From contig NZ_CP146022.1 in NCBI RefSeq assembly GCF_036967205.1, forward strand, positions 4,402,001 through 4,466,000: a stretch of DNA of 64,000 bases. Reading direction: 5' to 3'. The notes under the pieces were generated by a model. That model was not told where the DNA came from and did not search any database. It worked only from the letters and a program-made list of their open reading frames with translations. Within the stretch, counting starts at the first letter, position 1, and each line of letters starts with the position of its first letter. This stretch comes from Streptomyces sp. Q6 (lineage in GTDB: Bacteria; Actinomycetota; Actinomycetes; Streptomycetales; Streptomycetaceae). Below, piece after piece: positions 8,741 to 17,284 of this stretch. Both the position numbers and the translations under genes were made by a program.

Positions 8741-9963
8741 TCGGGACGCGCCTCGTACAGCGCGGCGTCCTCGCCGCCCACGAACGCGCTCGCGGGCACC
8801 GCCGTGCGCCGGATCACGGTGATCGCCGCGTCGTCGGCGGGCGAGCCGTGCCGGTGCGCGTGCAGGTCCTCGGCGATCAGCCGCAGCAGCTCACCGGGCG
8901 GCTCCTGCGCGATCCGCGCCGTGACCAGCTCCGCCATCCGTTCCCGTACGGGGTAGAACACGCCGTCCGCGTCCCGGCACTCGGTGACGCCGTCGGTGAA
9001 CAGCACCAGGGTGTCCCCGGGCCGCAGCGGCAGCCGGGTCGCCACCGGCGCGTCCACGCCGAGCGTCCCCATGCCGAGCGGCAGGGCGGTCGACAGCTCG
9101 GGGGTGCGCACCCGGCCGTCGGGGGTGACGACGAGCGGCGGCTCGTGGCCGAAGTCGACGATGTCGACGTACTCCGCCGCCGGGTCCGTCGGGAAGTGCA
9201 GCAGCAGCGCCGTGGAGAAGGCGTCGGAGCGCTCGGCGTCCTGGGTCGTCATCCGGCTCCACGCGTTGTAGCGCTGCATCGCGATCTCCAGGCGGCGGGC
9301 CACCTCGGACAGGGGCGCCTCGTGGTACGCGGCCTCACGGAACGCGGCGAGCAGCGCCGACGACGCCGAGACGGCGCTCAGCCCCTTGCCGCTGACGTCG
9401 CCGAGCACCGCGCGCAGGCCGTGCGGCGAGGGCTGGAAGTCGTACCAGTCGCCGCCGACCCGGGCCGACCGGGCGGCGGGCTGGTAGAAGTCGGCGATGT
9501 GCACGGTCCCGATCCGCTCGGGCAGCACCCGCATCACCGCGCGCTGGGTGGCCTCGGCGATCTCCGTGAGGATCCGCAGCCGGCTCTGCTGCTTCTCCCT
9601 GCGGCGCGAGACGAGTACGCCGAGCAGACCGCCGGTGCCCATCATCAACGGGCCGAGCACGGCGATACCGCCCGACGGAGCGGGCTGCCACACGGCGAGG
9701 CTGATGTACGAGGCGAAGAGCAGGCCGGTGACCGTCGCCGTCGTCATGACGGACGCGAGCAGCCCCACGACGATCGGCACCAGGCCGAACAGCGCGCGGG
9801 CCCGGAAGTCCGTGGGCGTGGCCACGTCGAGGGAGGTGATGCCGATGACCATGAACGCGACGAGCACGACGGTCGTGAGCCAGCCGCCCGTGGGCCGGGC
9901 GGCTCCGGGCCGTCCGCCACGGGTCGGGGGCTGGTAGTAGCTGCTGGAGCTGCGAAAAGGCAT
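8668..9963 (-). CDS. membrane PP2C-type (SpoIIE) protein phosphatase
   Basis: A 431-residue protein. Four hydrophobic segments (about 28-130) and a short linker (RRREKQQSRLRILTEIAEA) precede a SpoIIE/PP2C domain. Metal-binding motifs are visible: VGGDWYDF, LRAVLGDVSGKG, LFTDGVTECRDADG and GSPADDAAITVI. It probably dephosphorylates an anti-sigma antagonist, as RsbU/SpoIIE proteins do. No sensor (PAS/GAF) domain is visible, so the membrane part may sense. The C-terminal 24 codons overlap the opposing NAD(P)-binding gene. The DGVTECRD motif is shared with the phosphatase at 35938. Confidence 0.88.
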   Translation of the reverse strand: MPFRSSSSYYQPPTRGGRPGAARPTGGWLTTVVLVAFMVIGITSLDVATPTDFRARALFGLVPIVVGLLASVMTTATVTGLLFASYISLAVWQPAPSGGIAVLGPLMMGTGGLLGVLVSRRREKQQSRLRILTEIAEATQRAVMRVLPERIGTVHIADFYQPAARSARVGGDWYDFQPSPHGLRAVLGDVSGKGLSAVSASSALLAAFREAAYHEAPLSEVARRLEIAMQRYNAWSRMTTQDAERSDAFSTALLLHFPTDPAAEYVDIVDFGHEPPLVVTPDGRVRTPELSTALPLGMGTLGVDAPVATRLPLRPGDTLVLFTDGVTECRDADGVFYPVRERMAELVTARIAQEPPGELLRLIAEDLHAHRHGSPADDAAITVIRRTAVPASAFVGGEDAALYEARPDQYATDIRPLECASRSISSTKATA

Positions 9964-10029
9964 GACCTAAGCAGAGTGCGGGGCATTCGGCGCCCCGAGT
10001 AGGGCCTAAGGTCCGTCCCCGCGCGCACG

Positions 10030-10053
10030 GCGATGAGAGACGCGTCTCATCGC
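10030..10053. promoter_or_regulatory. inverted repeat, 9-bp arms
   Basis: GCGATGAGA and TCTCATCGC are perfectly complementary, separated by 6 bases. The repeat lies 67 bp upstream of the SpoIIE phosphatase start and 29 bp beyond the stop of the IclR gene. It could be a regulator operator for the phosphatase or a terminator for the IclR gene. No T-run follows, which favours an operator. Confidence 0.45.
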
Positions 10054-10081
10054 ACGGTGCGGTTGCCCGGCACCGGAGGTC

Positions 10082-11478
10082 TCAGAGGACCGGCACCGTC
10101 ACGAACCGTGACGTCACGTGCAGGTCGGCCTCGATCCGCGCCCCGGCCGCCCGCAGCGCGTCCCGCCATCCGGCGTCCCCGCCGCGCCCCTGGTGGGCGG
10201 TCACGTCGAGCGCCGACACGATGCGCCCGGCCCGGTCCCGCACCGGCACCGCCATCGACCGCAGCCCGTCCTCGGGTCCGTCCACGACCGCCAGGGCGAC
10301 GCCGCTCGTGCCGTCCGTGCCGTCCCGCAGCACCCGTCCGGCGGCCGTGACCGCCGCGGGCAGCCGGGAGCCGACGCCGATGTCGACGCTCATCACCCGG
10401 CGCGGCGTCACCCGAGCGGTGCAGCGCACGGCGTCCACGTCCCGCACGGAGAGCCCCACGGACTCCCCGAGCCGTTCGGACAGCGCGGCGAGATGGGGCG
10501 CGGCGATGCGCGGCAGCGTCGTACGCGACAGCGGGGCGCAGCCCAGGCCGAGGACGCGCGGGGTGAGCCGGTACGCGCCGTCCCGGTGGGTGACGTAGCC
10601 GAGGTGCTCGTACGTGAGGAGCGCGCGGCGGGCCGTGGCGCGGGGAGGGCGGTGGCGTCGGCGATCCGGCTGAGCGACAGCGACGGGTGCGCGGCGTCGA
10701 AGGCGGTGAGGACGCTGAGGCCGCGCGCGAGGGACACGACGGGCGCGTCCCCGGCGGGCGAGGCGGCGGGGGCGGGTTCCCGCGGCGCGGCGGCGGGCTG
10801 GGCCAGCAGCCGCTCCATCTCCCGTACGCACGCCTCCAGGGGCTCTCGTACCGCCTCGCCGAGGCCCTGCGCCGAGTGCCGGCTGGTATGGCTGACGACG
10901 CTCACCGCGCAGACCACGGCGCCGTCGGGCCCGTGCACCGGTACCGCGACCGCGATCAGCCCCCGCTCCACCAACTGGTCGTCGACCGCCCAGGGGAGCC
11001 CACGCCGGAAGACCAGGCCCGGCGCGGACCCCTCGCCCGGCAGCAGATCGCCCACGCGGAAGCTGATGGACAGGGCGCGGCGGCGCAGCACCTGGTGCAC
11101 GAAGCGGATGTCGTCCCCGTCCGGGACGGCGAGGGAGACGGACTCGTCGAGCGCGTCGGCGAGCCGGTCGGCGAGCGGGCCCAGCAGCCCGGGGACGCGC
11201 AGCGCGTCCAGGCAGGCGTTGGCGACGGCCATCAGCGGCGGGGCGAGGGACGCGTCGCGCCCGTCGAGGCGTACGTACCCGAGGTGGGCCAGCGTCGCGC
11301 AGATCCGGTCGACCGTGGAGCGGGCCAGGCCGGTGGCCCTGGCGAGTTCGGCGAGGGCGAGGGTGCCGGCCCCGTTCTCGGCGTCCGTGAGGATCCGCAG
11401 GACGTCGAGGCCGCGCATCAGCGGGGCGACGGCCTCGGCGGGCGGCGGGGTCACGGACGCGGACGACACTTCGAGCAC
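10082..11478 (-). pseudogene. tandem IclR family transcriptional regulator, one frame break
   Basis: About 465 residues containing two IclR units in one chain. The first half (from GTG 11478) has the HTH ALAELARATGLARSTVDRI and an effector domain. A second HTH begins at VVSLARGLSVLTAFDAAHPS. The frame is lost right after SRIADATALP and resumes in another frame at ATARRALLTYEHLGYVTH, followed by a full second IclR effector domain to the stop at 10082. Adding one base to the GGGG run at 10642-10645 restores continuity. I infer an intact double-IclR regulator, a type known for aromatic catabolism control; the target is unknown. Confidence 0.75.
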
Positions 11479-11507
11479 GGGGCCACCGTAAGCGACGGCG
11501 GGCCCGC

Positions 11508-12320
11508 TCAGCGGCCGAGCAGTTCCAGGACGCGGTCGAGCGTCGCCGGGGCGAGGTGGCGGCGCAGGGCCTCCACGACCTCCTCCGGGGTGCCCCGGCT
11601 GTCGATCCTGATTACGCCGTAATCACGGCCGCGCTTCTCCTTGCGGGCGGAGGGGACCGTCGGGGTGTCCGTCTCGCCGGGCAGCGACTGCTCGTCCCGG
11701 GGCAGGCGTGCGATGCGGCGGGCGTCCTCGACGGAGACACGGCCGTCGGCGAGCGCCTCCTGGAGGTCGTCGCGGAGCCTCATCAGGGACAGGCGCTGCG
11801 AGACGAACCCCTGGGTCTTGCCGATCCGGGCCGCGACCTGCCGCTGCGAGTAGCCGTACGCGGTGATCAGGCCCTGGATGGCCTGGGCCTGCTCCAGTTC
11901 GGTGAGGTCGTCGCGCTGGACGTTCTCGATGAGCGCGTCCTCGTCGGAGCGCGTCGCGTCCTGCCGGACGAGCACGGGCACCTCGTCCAGGCCCGCCATC
12001 TTCGCGGCGGCGAGCCGCCGGTGGCCGTGCAGCACGACGTACGGGGCCGCGCCGACGGCCTTCTCGTGGTGCGGGTGGGCGGCGAGGAAGACGGCGGCGG
12101 GGACGACGCCGAGGGCCTGGAGGACGCCCCGCTCGCGCACGGTCTCGGCGAGCCCGTCGAGGTCGCGCAGCTCGTGGCGCGGGTTGTCGGGGTTCTCGGT
12201 GAGGTCGGCGACGCGGACGGTCAGCGGCTTGCTGTCGCGGGCCGCGCGCGGGGCCGGTGCGGTCTCCTGGCCGTCCGTGGTGGTGGACAGCAGCGACGAC
12301 AGGTCGGTACGGCGTCCCAT
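11508..12320 (-). CDS. parB: ParB/Spo0J family partition protein
   Basis: A 270-residue protein with the ParB N-domain (VRVADLTENPDNPR, GHRRLAAAKMAG as the CTP-binding GxRR-type motif, ALIENVQRDDLTELEQAQA). The HTH for centromere binding is YGYSQRQVAARIGKTQGFVSQRL, and a short C-terminal dimerisation region ends in LATLDRVLELLGR-like Leu-rich helix. Its ATG overlaps the parA stop by one base (TGATG), so it is coupled to parA. This pair, rather than a chromosomal oriC set, looks like plasmid or accessory partition genes. A perfect palindrome at 11609-11625 lies inside the coding region. Confidence 0.88.
   Translation of the reverse strand: MGRRTDLSSLLSTTTDGQETAPAPRAARDSKPLTVRVADLTENPDNPRHELRDLDGLAETVRERGVLQALGVVPAAVFLAAHPHHEKAVGAAPYVVLHGHRRLAAAKMAGLDEVPVLVRQDATRSDEDALIENVQRDDLTELEQAQAIQGLITAYGYSQRQVAARIGKTQGFVSQRLSLMRLRDDLQEALADGRVSVEDARRIARLPRDEQSLPGETDTPTVPSARKEKRGRDYGVIRIDSRGTPEEVVEALRRHLAPATLDRVLELLGR
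11609..11625. promoter_or_regulatory. perfect 17-bp palindrome inside parB (candidate parS-like site)
   Basis: The arms TGATTACG and CGTAATCA flank a central C. The site is AT-rich compared with its surroundings. On the coding strand it uses GAT and GTA, both rare in high-GC actinobacteria, within DYGVIRI, which suggests the DNA sequence itself is selected. It is not the chromosomal parS (GTTTCACGTGAAAC). A ParB binding site within parB is known in other bacteria, for example Bacillus spo0J. Confidence 0.5.
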
Positions 12321-13099
12321 CAGGCGGTCACCTTCTTCTTGCTCCCGGCGGCCTTCTTGGTACGCGGCTTGCGCGCGGGCTTCGGGATCGCCGCGAGCCC
12401 CACCTCGAGGGCGAGCCGGAAGAAGTCCTCGCGGGCCTGGAGGGCGACCTTGTTGGCGCCGTACTGCGTGACGACGAGGCCGTCGGCGCTGGCGCGGGTG
12501 TGCAGCTTGTAGTGGCGCACGACGGTACGGGCCAGCGGCCAGCCCTGGCCCTGGACGAACGCGCGGGTCTGTTCCAGGTCGGACTTGCCGTCGCGCGGGT
12601 CCCAGTTGTTGATGACGACGCGGAAGGGCAGCCCGCGCGGCTTCACGACCCGCTCCACCGTGCGCTGCGTCGGCTGGAAGCCGAGCGGCTCCGGCTCGAC
12701 GGGGACGATGACGTCGGTGGCGTTGGAGAGCACGGCGCGCAGCGCGTCGGCCGCCGCGCCCTTGCCGAGGGGGTCCGCGCCGTCGTCCTCGGCGAGGTCG
12801 AGCCAGCCCGGGGTGTCGACGAAGACGTGCTGCGCGGACGGGATGCGGGACAGGGCGGCCAGGCCCGCGAGGTCGTCGTGGGCCTGCACGAAGTCGAAGG
12901 GCAGGCCGTCGCCGACGCGCTCCGACCACCACACGGCGGAGCCCTGCGGGTCGATGGAGACGGCGACGACGGGCGGTTGTCCGTCCCCGTCCTGTCGGCC
13001 CCCGCCGAGGACGTCCGCGGTGACGGCGGCGAGGTTCACGGCGAGCGTGGACTTTCCGACGCCGCCCTTCTGATTGAGGATCACGTGTACGTGTGCCAC
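12320..13099 (-). CDS. parA: ParA family ATPase (partition)
   Basis: A 259-residue ParA/MinD-type ATPase. The deviant Walker A is KGGVGKST (11-18); Walker A' is VVAVSIDPQGSAVWWS; Walker B is HVFVDTPGWL. DVIVPVEPEPLGFQPTQ and VVINNWDPR follow. The C-terminal tail is strongly basic (KPARKPRTKKAAGSKKK), suited to nonspecific DNA binding. It has no N-terminal HTH, so it is closer to type Ib/chromosomal ParA than to P1-type ParA. It forms an operon with parB. No canonical parS was seen upstream. Confidence 0.88.
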   Translation of the reverse strand: MAHVHVILNQKGGVGKSTLAVNLAAVTADVLGGGRQDGDGQPPVVAVSIDPQGSAVWWSERVGDGLPFDFVQAHDDLAGLAALSRIPSAQHVFVDTPGWLDLAEDDGADPLGKGAAADALRAVLSNATDVIVPVEPEPLGFQPTQRTVERVVKPRGLPFRVVINNWDPRDGKSDLEQTRAFVQGQGWPLARTVVRHYKLHTRASADGLVVTQYGANKVALQAREDFFRLALEVGLAAIPKPARKPRTKKAAGSKKKVTA

Positions 13100-13192
13100 G
13101 AATGCTCCCTGACAGGAGTAAAGGGGTGTTTGGGGCGAGTGTTCGTGGTCACTGTGGCAGCGCCGCCGGGGCGACGCGGGGTGTACACGCCG

Positions 13193-14247
13193 TCACGCGG
13201 CCGGGGAGATGCCCCAGATGTCCGGCGGGACGAAGCCCTCGCGCAGCCCGTCCGCGCCCAGCACGTGCGCGTTGACCTTGTGCACGCGCAGCGCGAGCAC
13301 CGTGTCGGCGACCCGCAGGCCGGGCGCCTTGTGGGTCAGCTTCTGCGTGTACTCGGGGAGTTGCTCGACGCGGCCGAGCCGGCCGCTGATGAACAGGTTG
13401 TGCGGCCCGGTCACCGCGGTGACCGTCCGGGTCTCGCGCAGCCGGGCGATGGACGCCGCCGCCGACGCCACCTGCTCCGGCGGCACCTCGGCGCAGACCA
13501 GGCACCACACGGGACGTCCCGAGGTGTGCGGCGCCACCTCGGTGCGGAAGAGCAGCGCGCCGGTCGCCTCCATCCGGGTCAGGCGCCGGCGCACGGTCGA
13601 CTCGCTGGAGCCGACCTGCTTGGCGAGCGCCGCGACGCCGGCGCGGCCGTCGGCGCCGAGGGCGAGCAGCAGCCGCTGGTCGAGCGCGTCGGGCGGCCCG
13701 GACGGCGGCGCGGCCCTGCCCGAGCGAGCGGCGCGAGGGTGCAACTCCCTTACGCGGCGCAGCTGTTGAGGGGTGAGCTGGTTGAGGGGCGGCGGGTGCG
13801 CGGAGCCGTAGACCCCCGTGACGACGTGGGTGCGGGTGGCGCGGACGCCGGGCAGCCGGTGCAGCCGCTCGACGAGGTAGCGGTCGAGGGCGGTCGCGTC
13901 CGGGCAGGCCAGGAAGGCGACGAGGTCGGCGCCGCCGGTGATGTGCTGCACCGTCAGGACGCCCGGGTCGCCGACGAGCGCCGCCGCCGTGTCGAGGACC
14001 GTGCCGGCCGCGCACTCGATCCGTATCCACGCGCTGGTCACCGCCGGGCTGCCGCTGATCAGCGCCCCGGGAGCACCCCCGCCCAGGCGTGGCCGCGCGC
14101 GGTGAGGCGGCTCCAGCGCCGGGCGAGCGTCTCGGCGGAGGGGCCCAGCGTCGCCGCCAGCTGCGCCCAGCTGGCGCGCGGGGCGATCTGCAATGCGTGG
14201 ATCAGCGTGAGGTCCGCCTCCGAAACGGCGGATTCCCGTGTGCGCAC
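13193..14247 (-). pseudogene. tandem Lrp/AsnC family regulator, one frame break
   Basis: About 350 residues with duplicated Lrp architecture. The first HTH is LIHALQIAPRASWAQLAATLG, followed by a ligand (RAM) domain from SAWIRIECAAGTVLDTAAAL. The second HTH is LDQRLLLALGADGRAGVAALAK, followed by a second RAM domain. GTG 14247 is favoured as start because GAGGAGAG precedes it by 6 bases. The frame ends at TGA 14061 after HAWAGVLPGR and continues one frame over (ALISGSPAVTSAWIRI). One extra base in the CCCC run at 14065-14068 joins them. The gene is divergent from the AfsR-like gene at 14394, its likely regulatory partner. Confidence 0.75.
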
Positions 14248-14333
14248 GAACTCTCCTCGGTGGTTGTCCCGACTACGCCGGGCAAGTCCGCTGCGCGGTA
14301 CGAACATGAGCCTCAGGCATATGCATTCAATAG

Positions 14334-14365
14334 GGCACGCCGCCCCACCGACCATTAAGCGTGCC
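14334..14365. promoter_or_regulatory. inverted repeat between divergent Lrp and AfsR-like genes
   Basis: GGCACGC (14334-14340) and GCGTGCC (14359-14365) are complementary and sit in the 146-bp divergent intergenic space. This space is locally AT-rich (GCATATGCATTCAATAG nearby). The repeat ends 28 bp before the ATG of the AfsR-like gene. It is a reasonable operator for the Lrp regulator, but the evidence is only positional. Confidence 0.35.
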
Positions 14366-14393
14366 TTAAATCCGGAATCGGGGGATCAGCTTC

Positions 14394-16304
14394 ATGGAAC
14401 GGGACGAAACCGTGCACCGACATCTCGTCGGGCGGAGCCGAGAGCTGGCCGCCGTCCTGGCCCGCCTCGCCACCGCCCGCCTGGTGTCCCTGACCGGACT
14501 GCCGGGGGTCGGCCGCACCCGTTTCGCCCGCGAGGCCGCCGCGCAGACGCGGGGCGACGTGGTCACGGAGTCGGGCCGCGACCACGACCCCGAGCTGCTC
14601 GACGGCGTCGCCGGGCGGCTGCGGCACCGGCTCGCGGACCGGCCCGGCGCGCTCCTGGTCCTCGACGACTGGGAACTGCTCGGCGGCGCTGGCACCGCGT
14701 TCGTCGCGTCGCTGCTGCTCGAACTGCCCGAGCTGACGATCCTGGTCGTCGCCGACCGCCCCCGCCATCTGCGCGGCGAGTCCGTGGTGGTCGTGCCACC
14801 CCTGACGGTGCCGCCCGCCGGATGCGCCGTCGAGGACATCGGCCGGTACGAGGCCGTGCAACTGGTCGCGGGCGAGCTCGGGGAGGCGGCCGTGGCCCGC
14901 GACCCGCAGGGCGTGGCGGCCCTGTGCCGCCGGTTCGCCGGGGTGCCCGGCCCGCTCCTCGAAGCCGCCCGGGAGTGGGCCGTGGGCGCCGATCCGCAGG
15001 GCATCCCGCCGGGGAGGCCCAGCTCGGCGCCGCCGCCGACGCCTACGCGCGCTGCTCCCGGGTGGAACGGCTGCTGTGGCGCAGGCTCGCCGTCTTCGCG
15101 GCGTCGGACGACGGCTTCGACCGCCCTTCCGTACGCGAGGTCTGCGGGTCCGGGGCGCTGCCCGCGGCCGAGGTGCTCGCGGTGTTCGACCGGCTCGCGC
15201 CGCAGCTCCTCGTCGGCGCGGCCGACGGTCACCGCTACCGCATGCCGCCCGCTCAACAGGCTCTGGGAGCAAGGGAGTTGGGCCTCAACGGCGAGCGGTG
15301 GATCGCCGTCCTGCACCACCGCAGGTGGGCGCTCGGCGTCGCCCGGCAGGCCTGCGAGTGGTGGGGCGCGGGCCGCCAGGACGAGGCCCGCGCGCTGGCC
15401 CTGCGTGAACTCCCCGACCTGCGGGCCGCGATGGACCCGGCGACCGGACCCCTGTCCCCGCACGCCGAAGCGGGCACCTCCCTGGAGATCGTGGTCGCCC
15501 TGTGGTTCCTGTGGACCGCGTGCGGCCGGGCCGCGGAGGGCCGCGGCCTGCTGCGCCACGCCCTCGCCCTGCACCGCGATCCCCGCCGGCCCGCGCGCTG
15601 TGGCTCGCCGCGTGGCTGGAGCTCGACCTCGGCGCGCCCGAGGCCGCCGACCCGCTGCTCGGCACGGCGTGGGCGGCGGCGGTGCGGGCCGGCGACGACC
15701 ACTGCCTCGGCCTCCTCGCGCACCTGCGGGGTCGCTGGCGCTGCGGCAGGGGCGCACGGACGCGGCGGTCGCCGAGTACCGCGCCGCGCTCGAACTGATC
15801 GGTGACGTGACGGACTTCGGCCCCGGACCCGCCCTGTGCCGGGCGGCCCTCGCCCTGGCCCTCGCCCGGACCGACCCGGAGGCCGCCCTGGAGGCGGCGC
15901 AGCCCGAGGCGCCCGGCCCCGGCCGCGCCAGGGACGAATGGGCGGACGCCTGGCTGCGCTACGCGCGGGCCGAGGTGCTGCGCTGGGAGGGCGACGTGTC
16001 CACGGCCCGCACCCTGGTGGCGTCGGCGCTGCGTACGCACCTCGCGTACGGCAGCGTGGTCGGCGCCCTGTGCGCGGCGGAACTCCTCGCCGACGCGGCG
16101 GCCCTGTCCGGCGACCCGGTTCTCGCGGCCCGGCTGCACGGCGCGGCCGACGCGTCGCGCTCCGGTACGGGGACGCTCGACCCGTACGTGGAGCCGGTCC
16201 GCCGCCGCTGCGAGGCGGCCCTCGCGGCCGGCCTCACCGCCGAGCGCAGGGCGCAGGCGTACGCGGAAGGGGCGAGCGCGGGGCTGCGGGGCCTGATGTC
16301 GTGA
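14394..16304 (+). pseudogene. AfsR/LuxR-like STAND ATPase with TPR-like C-terminus, three frame breaks
   Basis: About 637 residues after repair. The N-terminal P-loop ATPase has HLVGRSRELAAVLARL, a Walker A-like GLPGVGRTRF with Arg where Lys is usual, and Walker B ALLVLDDWELL. The middle (SRVERLLWRRLAVFAASDDGFD) and the C-terminal TPR-like helices (ALRQGRTDAAVAEYRAALELIG) match AfsR/LuxR-type STAND regulators. No SARP or LuxR DNA-binding domain is visible. The reading passes through all three frames, with breaks near 15011-15014, 15581-15592 and 15728-15731. Each is repaired by one added G, and coding quality stays high throughout, so the gene is probably intact in vivo. Confidence 0.7.
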
Positions 16305-16366
16305 GGAGGCGCGCTCGACGGCGCCTCAAGGGCACCGGGCTTTCTGAGGCCGGCCTCTCGAACACA

Positions 16367-16446
16367 CCTCAAGACATCTCAGGGCGCCTCAAGGATTCGC
16401 ACGGCGTCGCCAAGTGTCTCGCGGCGTCTCAAGGCGTTCCGAAGAC
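16367..16446. repeat. four imperfect 20-bp tandem repeats
   Basis: Consecutive 20-mers begin at 16367, 16387, 16407 and 16427. They share a start like CCTCAAG or TCTCAAG and, in the first three, an end like C-GGGCG/CGGCG. A further CCTCAAG occurs at 16324. The array covers the 124-bp gap between convergent genes and runs into the last codons of the DUF4389 gene. It could be a degenerate satellite or a cluster of protein sites. Confidence 0.5.
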
Positions 16447-17235
16447 GGAAGGTGTCGCCTCCGTCGGTGTCGCGTCGTCCGCCAGCAGCGCGTTGCCGCC
16501 CCACCCCAGCAGCCCCGCCGCCACGAACGCCCCGAGAAGCACCTTCGCCGTCCCGCCGAGGAACAGCGGCCGGGTCGCGGAGGAGCCCCGTACCGTGCCG
16601 AGGACCGCGTCCGGCGCCGCCTGGTCGCCGAAGAGCCGCTTCGGGTACGAGGACGTCAGGAGCAGCACGTACGCCGCGACCCGCATCCGGTACCGCAGGA
16701 CCGCCGCCGTCGCCTCGAACAGCGGCTGCGGCATCCGGCCCAGGACCAGCACGACCAGCCACGTCACGCACGACACCGCCCACCATCCGGCGAGGGCCAG
16801 CGCGCCGAGCACCAGGGCGGGCAGGGCGAGCGGCAGCCGGAACAGGACGGCGAGCCGGTTCTGCGCGGTCGAGCGGAGCCGCACCTGCACCGGGTAGCCG
16901 GGCGTCGCCGTGAGCTGGAACGGCGGGTAGCGGTCGGTCAGGAGCATCGCGGCGGCGTTGACCCGGGTCTCGTACCCCAGGTACTCGGCGAGCAGCCGCT
17001 CCAGCGGATCGGGGACCCGGCCGAACAGCAGCGCCGTGCACCAGGCGGCCGCCGTCACGAAGAGCATCGCGGCGGACAGCAGCGCGAGGATCACCGCGTG
17101 CGGCAGCAGCAGGAGCAGCCGCACGAGGACGGTGAACCGGCTCTGCCGTCCGGGCGGCGGCACGTCGAGCTCGGGCAGCGGTTCGGCACCGGGAACCAGG
17201 GGGACGGCGCCGTAGGGGGAGGAGGAGGCGGCCAT
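16429..17235 (-). CDS. DUF4389 domain membrane protein
   Basis: A 268-residue protein with two copies of a DUF4389-like unit. Each unit has a pair of membrane helices (LLLLLPHAVILALLSAAMLF; ALPALVLGALALAGWWAVSC) followed by YxxRVxAYxxLLTxxYPPF-type segments (YETRVNAAAMLLTDRYPPF; YRMRVAAYVLLLTSSYPKR). A last hydrophobic segment lies near residue 230. The function of the family is unknown. ATG 17235 was preferred over GTG 17250; neither has a strong Shine-Dalgarno. It points toward the AfsR-like gene and away from the MFS gene start. Confidence 0.75.
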   Translation of the reverse strand: MAASSSPYGAVPLVPGAEPLPELDVPPPGRQSRFTVLVRLLLLLPHAVILALLSAAMLFVTAAAWCTALLFGRVPDPLERLLAEYLGYETRVNAAAMLLTDRYPPFQLTATPGYPVQVRLRSTAQNRLAVLFRLPLALPALVLGALALAGWWAVSCVTWLVVLVLGRMPQPLFEATAAVLRYRMRVAAYVLLLTSSYPKRLFGDQAAPDAVLGTVRGSSATRPLFLGGTAKVLLGAFVAAGLLGWGGNALLADDATPTEATPSVFGTP

Positions 17236-17284
17236 GCCGTCACTCTGCACAGGGCGGGGGCGGGCGGCATCCGCTGAGGACTGT

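Noticed and set aside
13100-13192. A canonical parS upstream of parA
   Set aside because: No GTTTCACGTGAAAC-like sequence is present in this gap; only the palindrome inside parB stands out.
12257-15805. A 1182-codon open frame on the plus strand
   Set aside because: It is a fusion of antisense sequence over parA and Lrp with the middle part of the AfsR-like gene. Only about 15010-15590 has coding character, explained by the frame breaks.
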